The notes under the pieces were generated by a model. It worked only from the letters and a program-made list of their open reading frames with translations. It searched no databases and was not told where the DNA came from. A program made the position numbers and the translations under genes. DNA of 7,100 nucleotides from Flavobacteriales bacterium (GTDB taxonomy: Bacteria > Bacteroidota > Bacteroidia > Flavobacteriales > PHOS-HE28): NCBI GenBank assembly GCA_008016945.1, contig SSGN01000114.1, forward strand, positions 1 through 7,100. Direction: 5' to 3'. Below are positions 1 to 6,591 of the stretch, one piece after another. Numbering within the stretch: the first letter of the stretch is position 1; the number at the start of each line of letters is the position of its first letter.

Positions 1-802
1 GCATCCTGGACTTGATGCCGAGCTTCTTCAACTGCTGCGCCATCGGGCCGGCCTGGGCGTCCATGCCGCCGTACATGACGATGTCCGGCTTCTTCGACTT
101 GATCTTGGTGAGGATGGCGGCGAAGTCGGTGGCCTTGTCGTTGGTGAACTCGCGCGCGACGATGGTGGCGCCGCCGGCCTTGGCGGCCTTCTCGAACTCG
201 TCGGCGAGACCCTGTCCGTAGGCGGTGCGGTCGTCGATGATGGCGATCGCCTTCGCCTGCAGCTTGCCGACGGCGACGCTGCCCATGACGCCGCCCTGCT
301 GGGTGTCGGAGGTCATTGCGCGGAAGGTCGTCTTGAAGCCCTGTGCGGTGTACTGCGGCGACGTGGCCATGGCGATCTGCGGGATGCCGGCCTCGGCATA
401 GACGCGCGAGGCAGGAATCGACGTTCCCGAATTGAAGTGGCCCAGCATGCCCTGGATCTTCGCATCGGCCAGCTTCTGTGCCACCACGGCGCCCTGCTTC
501 GGGTCGGCCTGGTCATCTTCCGAGAGCAGCTCGAACTTCACCGCCTTGCCGCCGATCTTGATCTTTTCGGCGTTGATCTCGTCGAGCGCGAGCACGATGC
601 CGTTCTGCATCTCCTTGCCGTAATGCGCTTGCGGGCCGGTCAGCGGTGCGGCGAAGCCGAGCTTGACGGCGACGGGCGCTTCGACTGCGACCGGTGCCGG
701 CGCGGCCGAGGCGGCCGGCTTGGGTGCTTCCTTGCCGCAGGCGGCGAGCAGGCTGCTGGCCAGGGCCAGCAGCGAGCAATGGATCAGGACCTTGTTCTTC
801 AC
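1..802 (-). CDS. ABC transporter substrate-binding lipoprotein, branched-chain amino acid (LivJ/LivK-like) type; 3' end cut by window
   Basis: Periplasmic binding protein of the type that feeds Liv/HAA ABC importers (amino acids, amides, urea or aromatic acids). It is 267 codons long up to the edge, about two thirds of the family's usual 370-400 residues, so the C-terminal lobe is missing. The start is GTG at 802, chosen because an AAGGAG lies 7 bases upstream (810-815) and a lipoprotein signal follows at once: basic MKNK, a hydrophobic core, and lipobox LAAC with Cys22. An Ala/Pro-rich linker (residues about 25-45) precedes the mature fold. Family features visible are KLGFAAPLTGPQAHYGKEM (47-65), the ALDEIN helix (72-77), GHFNSGTSIPAS (121-132) and the strand and turn AIAIIDDRTAYGQGLADEF (185-203). 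A Leu-Ile-Val type protein is clear; the true ligand is not. It lies 70 bp downstream of dsbD on the same strand with no obvious terminator between, so read-through is possible. Neither permease nor ATPase genes are visible in the window. Confidence 0.9.
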   Translation of the reverse strand, partial: MKNKVLIHCSLLALASSLLAACGKEAPKPAASAAPAPVAVEAPVAVKLGFAAPLTGPQAHYGKEMQNGIVLALDEINAEKIKIGGKAVKFELLSEDDQADPKQGAVVAQKLADAKIQGMLGHFNSGTSIPASRVYAEAGIPQIAMATSPQYTAQGFKTTFRAMTSDTQQGGVMGSVAVGKLQAKAIAIIDDRTAYGQGLADEFEKAAKAGGATIVAREFTNDKATDFAAILTKIKSKKPDIVMYGGMDAQAGPMAQQLKKLGIKSRM

Positions 803-809
803 GAAATGT

Positions 810-815
810 CTCCTT
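810..815 (-). promoter_or_regulatory. Ribosome binding site of the substrate-binding protein gene
   Basis: AAGGAG, read on the minus strand, sits 7 bases before the GTG at 800-802. No in-frame ATG close by offers a comparable site, so this Shine-Dalgarno sequence decides the GTG start. It also places the lipobox at a normal distance from the N-terminus. Confidence 0.75.
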
Positions 816-872
816 GTGTCTTCTGGTTGAAATGTGATTCCGGAGCGGGCCTGCGCAGTACGCAAACCCCTG

Positions 873-2654
873 TCAGCTGGTGCGGCCCAGTGTCTGCAGG
901 AAAGCCTCGGCGTTCTGGAAGCCGACCACGCGCAGGCCGTTGATCTCGTTGCCGGCACGGTCGAAGAAGATGATGCCGGGTGGGCCGAAGAGGTTGAAGC
1001 GCTTGAGCAGTGCCTTGTCGTCATCGTTGTTGGCGGTGACGTCGACCTGCAGCAGCAGCGTGCCCGCAAGCTTCTGCTGGACGCGGGCATCGGAGAAGGT
1101 GAAGCGCTCCATTTCCTTGCACGAGACGCACCAGTCGGCATAGAAATCGAGCATCACCGGCTTGCCGGCGGCACGGATGCGCGCGTCGAGTTCGGCGACG
1201 GTCCGTACGCGTTCGAAGGCGAGATGCTTTGTTTCGGCGATCGCGTCGCTGCCACGGAAATTGCCGAGCGGTTGCAGCGGGTCTTTCGCACCGGAGAGCG
1301 CGCCGACCAGCATGGCGGCGCCGGTGACGACCATGACGAGGCCGACGCCTTTCCAGAACTTGTGCCAGCCCTTGGCGTGCGCCGGCAACGGATCGAGGGC
1401 GTGCATGTAGATGCCGGGGATGATCAGTAGCAAGGCCCAGGCCAGCATCTGCGCGGCGACCGGAATGACCGGCGAGACCAGCCAGACGGCGGTGGCCAGC
1501 AGCAGCACGCCGAAGGCCTTCTTCACCGCCTCCATCCACGGGCCGCTGTGCGGCAGGGCGCTCTTGGCGGTGGCGCCGACGACTAGGAGCGGCACGCCCA
1601 TGCCCAGCGCCATGACGAACAGCGCGATACCACCGAGTACCGCGTCGCCGGTCTGCGCGATGTAGAGCAGGGCGCCGGCCAGCGGTGCCGCCACGCAGGG
1701 GCCGACAATCAGCGCCGACAGCGCGCCCATCGCGGCAACGCCGGGAATCGAACCGCCTTTTAGGTGGCCGGCTTCCTCGCTCATCTTGCTCTGCAGGAAG
1801 GTCGGCAGTTGCAGTTCGTAGAAGCCGAACATCGAGAACGACAGCACGACGAAGACCAGCGCGAAGCCGCCCAGAACCCAGGCGTTCTGCAGTGCCGCCG
1901 AGAGCAGGGTACCGGTCATGCCGGCGGCGATGCCGGCGGCAGCGTAGGTGAGCGCCATGCCGAGAACGTAGGCGAGCGAGAGCAGGAAGGCGCGGGTGTG
2001 CGAGGTCTTGTGTCCCGAGCCGACGATGATGCCGGAGAGGATGGGAATCATCGGGAAGACACAAGGGGTCAGCGAGAGCAGCAGGCCGAAGCCGAAGAAG
2101 CTGGCGACGATGACCCAGAAGCTGGCGTCCTTCAGCAGTTGCGCGATCTGGCCGGACTCGTCGCCACTGCGGTCACCACTGCCGGCAGTGCTTGCGGCGG
2201 CAGCCATCGGGGCGGCTGCGGGCGTGCCCGCCGGGTCGGGCAACGTCAGGCTGACGGTCTGCACCTGCGGCGGATAGCAGATGCCGCCGTCGGCGCAACC
2301 CTGCGACGTCACCTTCAGCGTCAGCGGTAGCGGGCCGGAGCTGTTGCGCTCGACCGGAACGCGGATCACCGCTTCCTTGAAATAGACCTCGACCTCACCG
2401 AAGAGATCGTCCTTCTTCATCTTGCCGGCCGAGTACTGCGGCGTGCCGAGGATGGTCGATTCCGGCTCGGCCTTGAAACGGAACTTGTCGCGGTAGAGGT
2501 AGTAGCCCTTGGCGATCGTGAAACGCACTTCCGCTGTCTGGCCATCAAGCGCCTTCGCCGTCGGCTTGAAGGCGACCATCGGATCGAGGAATTCCTCGGC
2601 ATGGGCCGTGGCGGTCAGGCAGAAGAGGAGTGTCAGGAGCAGGCGCAGCATCAT
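873..2654 (-). CDS. dsbD: Thiol:disulfide interchange protein DsbD (protein-disulfide reductase)
   Basis: Inner-membrane reductase of 593 residues that passes electrons from cytoplasmic thioredoxin to periplasmic partners such as DsbC, DsbG and cytochrome c maturation proteins. All three modules and all six redox cysteines are present. A signal peptide (about 1-19, ending AHA) leads to the N-terminal immunoglobulin-like domain with Cys120 and Cys126 (CADGGIC). An Ala/Ser/Gly-rich linker (about 142-168) follows. The membrane core (about 178-455, eight helices expected) has Cys198 in TPCVFP and Cys320 in GPCVAAP. The C-terminal thioredoxin-like domain has WCVSC (Cys509, Cys512) and a proline loop at FGPPG (557-560). 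It is slightly longer than the E. coli precursor (about 565 residues), mainly through the linker. The ATG at 2654 was chosen because the signal peptide begins there; the open frame runs 49 codons further upstream, through cutA. A second ATG follows directly. It lies 7 bp after cutA with no clear ribosome binding site, which suggests translational coupling. Confidence 0.97.
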   Translation of the reverse strand: MMLRLLLTLLFCLTATAHAEEFLDPMVAFKPTAKALDGQTAEVRFTIAKGYYLYRDKFRFKAEPESTILGTPQYSAGKMKKDDLFGEVEVYFKEAVIRVPVERNSSGPLPLTLKVTSQGCADGGICYPPQVQTVSLTLPDPAGTPAAAPMAAAASTAGSGDRSGDESGQIAQLLKDASFWVIVASFFGFGLLLSLTPCVFPMIPILSGIIVGSGHKTSHTRAFLLSLAYVLGMALTYAAAGIAAGMTGTLLSAALQNAWVLGGFALVFVVLSFSMFGFYELQLPTFLQSKMSEEAGHLKGGSIPGVAAMGALSALIVGPCVAAPLAGALLYIAQTGDAVLGGIALFVMALGMGVPLLVVGATAKSALPHSGPWMEAVKKAFGVLLLATAVWLVSPVIPVAAQMLAWALLLIIPGIYMHALDPLPAHAKGWHKFWKGVGLVMVVTGAAMLVGALSGAKDPLQPLGNFRGSDAIAETKHLAFERVRTVAELDARIRAAGKPVMLDFYADWCVSCKEMERFTFSDARVQQKLAGTLLLQVDVTANNDDDKALLKRFNLFGPPGIIFFDRAGNEINGLRVVGFQNAEAFLQTLGRTS

Positions 2655-2661
2655 GGGCGTG

Positions 2662-2982
2662 TCAGTTCGGGCGGGTCTCGTCAGTGAGCCACTGCAGGTA
2701 GGCGGGCAGGCCCCTGTCGATTGGGAGTGCGACGATCTCGGGAAGTTCATAGGGGTGGCGGGCACGGATTTCCGCTTCCAGGGTTGCGTAGCACTCTGCA
2801 CTCGTCTTGATCAGCAGCGGGATTTCCGTAGCCGATTCGATGGTCCCCTGCCATTGGTAGACCGACCGGCACGGCGCCAGGATGTTGACGCAGGCCGCCA
2901 GCCGCGATTCGACCATGGCCGCGGCGAGCATCTCGGCGCAGGCTTGGTCGGGACAGTTGGTGATCACCAGCAGGGCGGTCAT
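2662..2982 (-). CDS. cutA: Divalent-cation tolerance protein CutA
   Basis: Small, stable, trimeric cytoplasmic protein of the CutA1 family, 106 residues against 112 in E. coli. It was first linked to copper and divalent-cation tolerance; its biochemical role is still debated, with PII-like folding and metal or small-ligand binding known. Family blocks are easy to see: the first strand LLVITNCPD (4-12), RLAACVNI (27-34), VYQWQGTIES (41-50), EIPLLIKT (53-60), HPYELPEIVALPI (76-88) and the terminal YLQWL (95-99). The start is the ATG at 2982, which places strand one at the family's usual distance. The open frame runs back to 3150 but that extension has no family similarity. The AAGGA before this start is rather far away (about 14 bases). 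Cut genes are often paired with dsbD (old names cutA1 and cutA2/dipZ), and the same pairing is seen here. Its start faces that of the kinase gene across the divergent region. Confidence 0.96.
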   Translation of the reverse strand: MTALLVITNCPDQACAEMLAAAMVESRLAACVNILAPCRSVYQWQGTIESATEIPLLIKTSAECYATLEAEIRARHPYELPEIVALPIDRGLPAYLQWLTDETRPN

Positions 2983-3009
2983 TGCGGTTGGCGAGGTCCT
3001 TGGTAACTG

Positions 3010-3036
3010 GGCAGGAAAAACCCGCATTGTCCTGCC
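3010..3036. repeat. 7-bp inverted repeat overlapping the cutA -10 region
   Basis: GGCAGGA (3010-3016) and TCCTGCC (3030-3036) are perfect reverse complements separated by 13 bases. The right arm overlaps the candidate -10 box of cutA-dsbD and the left arm lies just past the expected start of transcription. It could be an operator for a dimeric regulator, or a hairpin with a 13-base loop near the 5' end of the transcript. A 7-bp match can arise by chance in GC-rich DNA. Confidence 0.35.
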
Positions 3037-3054
3037 GTCTGGCGGTGAACTCAA
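3026..3054 (-). promoter_or_regulatory. Candidate sigma-70 promoter for cutA-dsbD
   Basis: Read on the minus strand, TTGAGT (3049-3054) is followed after exactly 17 bases by GACAAT (3026-3031). Each hexamer matches four of six consensus positions. The expected start of transcription is near 3020, giving a leader of roughly 35-40 bases before the cutA ATG. The spacing and position are good but the hexamers are only moderate, so this is a prediction. Confidence 0.45.
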
Positions 3055-3091
3055 CCCGCGTTCTTCTGTGTTCTTGCCACGGTGCCTGCAC

Positions 3092-3141
3092 AGGAGGAAC
3101 ATTGGAGGCAAAGGGAAGCGCCCCACGTCGGGCGCAAGGGG
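3092..3141 (+). promoter_or_regulatory. Two competing ribosome binding sites upstream of the hybrid kinase
   Basis: AAGGGG at 3136-3141 stands 8 bases before the ATG at 3150 and supports the start used here. Further up, a near-perfect AGGAGG at 3092-3097 stands only 4 bases before an in-frame TTG (3102), which would add 16 residues of polar, basic sequence. An in-frame GTG also occurs at 3141. The ATG is preferred for its codon and spacing, but AGGAGG is the stronger anti-Shine-Dalgarno match. Confidence 0.4.
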
Positions 3142-3149
3142 TGGAAACA

Positions 3150-6100
3150 ATGCCCCGGTACAAAATGCCGATCGACAGAAAGCCCTCTCGCCTGTTACAT
3201 CTCACCAACGCCTGGCGGCGTTCGCTCCGCTTCCGGCTGATGGTGCTTGCACTGTTGCCGGCACTGCTGTTCCCGGCGCTCGCACTGATCCTCGTGCTGT
3301 GGGGCGGGTCGCTCGCCGATCAGGTGCTGCTCGACAAGGTGAAGGGCGACCTCTCGATCGCACGCTCACACATGCTGCACGACCAGGATGAGCTGAGGCG
3401 GACAGCGACCAGCCTCGCGCAATCTTCCCGGATTCAGGGCCTGGCCAGTGGCCGGATTGGCGGAGCCTCGCTTTCCGAAGTCCTGCGCTCAAGAGCGGAC
3501 ACGATTGATGCCGAAATTCTGGTGTTATTGGCGCCGGACGGCAAACTGCTGGCAGGGAGCGCGGACTTGTCGGCCGGCACCTGGTTCCCGTCGCTGTCGG
3601 TCATCAATGCCAGTCTGCAGGCGCGGCAGTCAATGAGCGGCATCGAGATCCTTGATGAGAACGACATGGCGCGTGTTTCGACGAAACTTGTTGCCGAAGC
3701 CGCCATCCCGATCGTGGCGACGGCCCATGCCGACAGCCAGCGACAGGGCGTCGAGCGGCGCGGCATGTTTCTGTTCGCGACCGCACCGATGTTTGACGAC
3801 AAGGGGGGCTTCCACGGGCTTATCGTGGTCGGGCGCCTGGTTAACCGCGATGCCGGCATCGTCGATTACGTCACCGACCTGATCTCGATCAACGGGCCGC
3901 TCGTCGGTCGGGTCGCCGGTACGGTGACGATCTTCCTCGGCGACATCCGGATTGCCACCAGCGTCCGCAAGGCGGATGGGCAACGGGCTGTCGGTACCAT
4001 CCTCTCCAGGGAAGTGCGCGATGCCGTAGTCGTGCAAGGGGATACGTGGTTGAAGCGCGCATTCGTGGTCGACCGCTGGTTCATCTCCGGCTACGAGCCG
4101 ATTACCGATTTCGCCGGCAAGCGGATTGGCGTCCTTTACGTTGGCATTCCCGAGCAGCCTTTCGTCGAGGCGCGCTGGTGGGCGCTGTCGCTGGTAGTGG
4201 CGATGCTGGCGCTGGCCATCCTGCTGGCGACGCTGGCGTCGTGGCGAATGGTGCGGGCGATCACGGTGCCGCTGCAACGCCTAGGGGCGGCCATGGAGGC
4301 CGTTGCTGCTGGCCGGCTCGAGACGCGAGTCGGCCCCCTTGGCGGCGAGGATGAGATCGCGCGCCTGGCCGAAGTGTTCGATCGGCTGCTCGATACCATC
4401 GGCAAGCAGACGACTGCCCTGCGCGAATGGGGGACTTCGCTCGACGCCAAGGTGGCGGCACGTACCGCAGAACTCGCTGCGGCCAACGTGGCACTGAACG
4501 AGGCACGCGATGCCGCCGAAAGCGCGAGCCGCTCGAAGAGCGCCTTTCTCGCCAACATGAGCCATGAAATACGCACGCCGATGAATGCCATCATCGGCCT
4601 TGCCCACCTGCTCGGCCGAGACATCGCAGACGTCAGGCAACGCGAACGGCTGGGCAAGATCTCAGACGCAGCGCAGCACCTGCTGGCGATCATCAACGAC
4701 ATCCTCGACGTGTCGAAGATCGAGGCCGGCCATCTGGAACTTGAGCAGACGCCCTTCGAGTTCGAGCAGGTCGTCGACCGTGTCTGCACAATGATCGGCG
4801 ACAAGGCCGCGGCCAAGGGGCTGGAGCTCGTGCGCGACATCGATCCGGCGCTCGCATGCGTGCTGACGGGTGATCCGCTGCGAATCGGTCAGATCCTGCT
4901 GAACTACGCCGGCAATGCGCTGAAATTCACGTCGCAAGGGAGCATCGTCCTGCGTGCGCGGGTAACAGAGGACAACGAGGATTCAGTGCTGGTGCGCGTT
5001 GAGGTGCGGGATACCGGGGTCGGCATCGCCAGCGATGTGCTGCCACGACTGTTTTCGTCCTTTGAACAGGCGGACAGTTCGACGACGCGGGAATTCGGTG
5101 GCACCGGTCTCGGGCTGGCGATCAACCGCCACCTCGCACACATGATGGGTGGAGAGGTTGGCGTCGAGAGCGAGCCCGGCCGTGGCAGCGTTTTCTGGTT
5201 CACCGCGCGTCTGGGAAAGAGCCCGATAGCGCCCGAGCGCCGCCAGACGCATGCTGACGCGGGCAGATTGCGCGGCATGCGTGTGCTGGTAGTGGACGAT
5301 CTTGCAGAAGCCCGTGATGTCGCGACCGATCTGCTGCGGCTCCTCGGCATGACGCCGAGTGCAGTTGCCGACGGCGAATCCGGACTGCGTGCGGTGCGTG
5401 AGGCGGATGACGCCGGTGCTCCCTTCGACCTGGTTCTCATCGACTGGCGCATGCCGGGGCTGGACGGCATGGCGACGGTAGATCGGCTGCGCGCGCTGCC
5501 GCTGCGATGCCCGCCGCGCTTCCTTCTGGTGACTGCATACGATCACGCCCTCCCCGACGTTCAGTGGCGATCGGCAGGTTTCGATGCCATGCTCGCCAAG
5601 CCGGTCTCACCCTCGGGCCTGCTCGACACGCTGGTCGGCCTCGTCGAACCCGGTGTCGCCGCAACGACCGAGCAAACAGTTTCCGACCTCGAGCAACGTG
5701 CAGCCGAGTACGCCCGCGGCGCCCGGCTGTTGCTGGCGGAAGATAATCCGATCAACCGGGAAGTGGCGACCGAACTGCTGCAGGCACTAGGCATCACGAT
5801 AGACGTTGCCGGAGATGGCGCCGAGGCAGTTGCCATGGCGTCGACCGGCGGCTATGACCTGATCCTGATGGATGTGCAGATGCCTGTCATGGATGGTCTG
5901 ACGGCAACGCGTGCCATTCGGCGCGCGGCGACGGGGGGCTCTCTGCCGATCATCGCGATGACGGCGAACGCCTTCGAGGACGACCGGCAGCAGTGCCTTG
6001 CGGCCGGCATGAACGACCATGTCGCCAAGCCGGTAGACCCGGCGCGGCTCTACGAGACGCTTCTGCACTGGTTGCCGCCGCCGTCGGTACGTGCGACCCG

Positions 6101-6518
6101 TACTGAAGATGCCGCTGCCGCTCGACCGTCCGAACAGGAGGATGGACGATTGCTGGCCGCACTGGCTGCCGTTCCCGGCCTCGAGTCTGCAGCCGGCTTG
6201 AAGGTGTTTCGAGGCAATGCCGAGCGCTACCGGCAACTCCTGCAAAAGTTTGGTGACGGTCACCAGGACGATGCGGAGCGTATTCGTGCTGCCTGCCAGG
6301 CGGGTGAGCGCGACGCCGCGAGGCATCTGGCCCACGCTCTGAAAGGGGCGGCGGCGGCCGTTGCCGCCGTTTCAGTTCAGCGTGCTGCCGCCGCACTCGA
6401 AGCCTGGGCCCGGGCTGGGGATGAGGCCCCGTTCGAACCGCTGGTGATGGCGCTCGAGGCCGAATTCGCTGCTTTCGTACTCGCCCTGGACCAATTGCCC
6501 CCGCCACCGGAAACGTGA
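3150..6518 (+). CDS. Tripartite hybrid sensor histidine kinase (Cache-HAMP-HisKA-HATPase-REC-REC-HPt)
   Basis: Inner-membrane phosphorelay sensor of 1122 residues. Order: basic cytoplasmic tail; TM1 (about 32-52); a periplasmic sensor of about 290 residues; TM2 (about 345-363); HAMP (about 364-418, Pro374 and GGEDEI); a short coiled coil (about 420-460); HisKA with His472 in SHEIRTPMNA; HATPase with Asn585/Asn589 in NYAGNALKFT, DTGVG (621-625), FSSFEQ (635-640) and GGTGLGLAI (650-658). REC1 has Asp716/717, phosphoacceptor Asp765, Thr795 and Lys817. REC2 has Glu864/Asp865, phosphoacceptor Asp908, Thr938 and Lys960. The C-terminal HPt has His1062 in HALKG. The sensor resembles the Cache_3-Cache_2 type, judged from the ending WFISGYEPITDFAGKRIGVLYVGIP (split here: WFISGYEP 310-317 and RIGVLYVGIP 325-334); its ligand is unknown. 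All phosphotransfer residues are intact, so the relay looks active. There is no output domain and no adjacent regulator. It is divergent from cutA and 73 bp before a K+ channel gene. BarA/ArcB-like in layout, but the sensor gives no reason to use those names. Confidence 0.95.
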   Translation: MPRYKMPIDRKPSRLLHLTNAWRRSLRFRLMVLALLPALLFPALALILVLWGGSLADQVLLDKVKGDLSIARSHMLHDQDELRRTATSLAQSSRIQGLASGRIGGASLSEVLRSRADTIDAEILVLLAPDGKLLAGSADLSAGTWFPSLSVINASLQARQSMSGIEILDENDMARVSTKLVAEAAIPIVATAHADSQRQGVERRGMFLFATAPMFDDKGGFHGLIVVGRLVNRDAGIVDYVTDLISINGPLVGRVAGTVTIFLGDIRIATSVRKADGQRAVGTILSREVRDAVVVQGDTWLKRAFVVDRWFISGYEPITDFAGKRIGVLYVGIPEQPFVEARWWALSLVVAMLALAILLATLASWRMVRAITVPLQRLGAAMEAVAAGRLETRVGPLGGEDEIARLAEVFDRLLDTIGKQTTALREWGTSLDAKVAARTAELAAANVALNEARDAAESASRSKSAFLANMSHEIRTPMNAIIGLAHLLGRDIADVRQRERLGKISDAAQHLLAIINDILDVSKIEAGHLELEQTPFEFEQVVDRVCTMIGDKAAAKGLELVRDIDPALACVLTGDPLRIGQILLNYAGNALKFTSQGSIVLRARVTEDNEDSVLVRVEVRDTGVGIASDVLPRLFSSFEQADSSTTREFGGTGLGLAINRHLAHMMGGEVGVESEPGRGSVFWFTARLGKSPIAPERRQTHADAGRLRGMRVLVVDDLAEARDVATDLLRLLGMTPSAVADGESGLRAVREADDAGAPFDLVLIDWRMPGLDGMATVDRLRALPLRCPPRFLLVTAYDHALPDVQWRSAGFDAMLAKPVSPSGLLDTLVGLVEPGVAATTEQTVSDLEQRAAEYARGARLLLAEDNPINREVATELLQALGITIDVAGDGAEAVAMASTGGYDLILMDVQMPVMDGLTATRAIRRAATGGSLPIIAMTANAFEDDRQQCLAAGMNDHVAKPVDPARLYETLLHWLPPPSVRATRTEDAAAARPSEQEDGRLLAALAAVPGLESAAGLKVFRGNAERYRQLLQKFGDGHQDDAERIRAACQAGERDAARHLAHALKGAAAAVAAVSVQRAAAALEAWARAGDEAPFEPLVMALEAEFAAFVLALDQLPPPPET

Positions 6519-6591
6519 TTCTGCGCACGTAACGCTGATGCGCTTTCGCCCTGCCTGCGGTTATGATTGCCGGATAGGGGGAGGTTGATTC
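6519..6591 (+). promoter_or_regulatory. Kinase-channel intergenic gap with a possible -10 box
   Basis: These 73 bases contain TATGAT (6562-6567, five of six matches to the -10 consensus) but no convincing -35 at 16-18 bases. A GGGGAGG (6578-6584) stands 7 bases before the ATG of the channel gene and is a good ribosome binding site. No rho-independent terminator is seen, so the channel may have its own promoter, be read through from the kinase, or both. Confidence 0.35.

Noticed and set aside
803..872. Terminator or promoter between dsbD and the binding-protein gene
   Set aside because: No stem with a T-run and no pair of -35/-10 hexamers better than chance was found in these 70 bases; only the ribosome binding site is supported.
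834..1430. Plus-strand open frame of 198 codons opposite the dsbD 3' end
   Set aside because: It is antisense to the conserved thioredoxin-like domain of DsbD, whose reading frame explains the sequence fully.
1021..2064. Long minus-strand open frame of 347 codons inside dsbD
   Set aside because: It lies in another frame of dsbD, is extremely rich in Arg, Ala and Gly, and shows no domain pattern. This is the usual shadow of a high-GC gene.
3081..3090. Short palindrome GTGCctGCAC near the kinase leader as an operator or riboswitch element
   Set aside because: Four-base arms are expected by chance here, and the leader shows no conserved riboswitch core that I recognise.
2983..3150. N-terminal extensions of cutA (upstream to 3150) and of the kinase (upstream to 2982)
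   Set aside because: The two frames only run open through the divergent control region. The extensions show no family similarity, and better starts exist at 2982 and 3150 respectively.
6522..6547. GCGCA/TGCGC hairpin followed by TTT after the kinase stop, as a terminator
   Set aside because: The stem is only five base pairs with a 12-base loop and the T-run is three bases, too weak for a rho-independent terminator.
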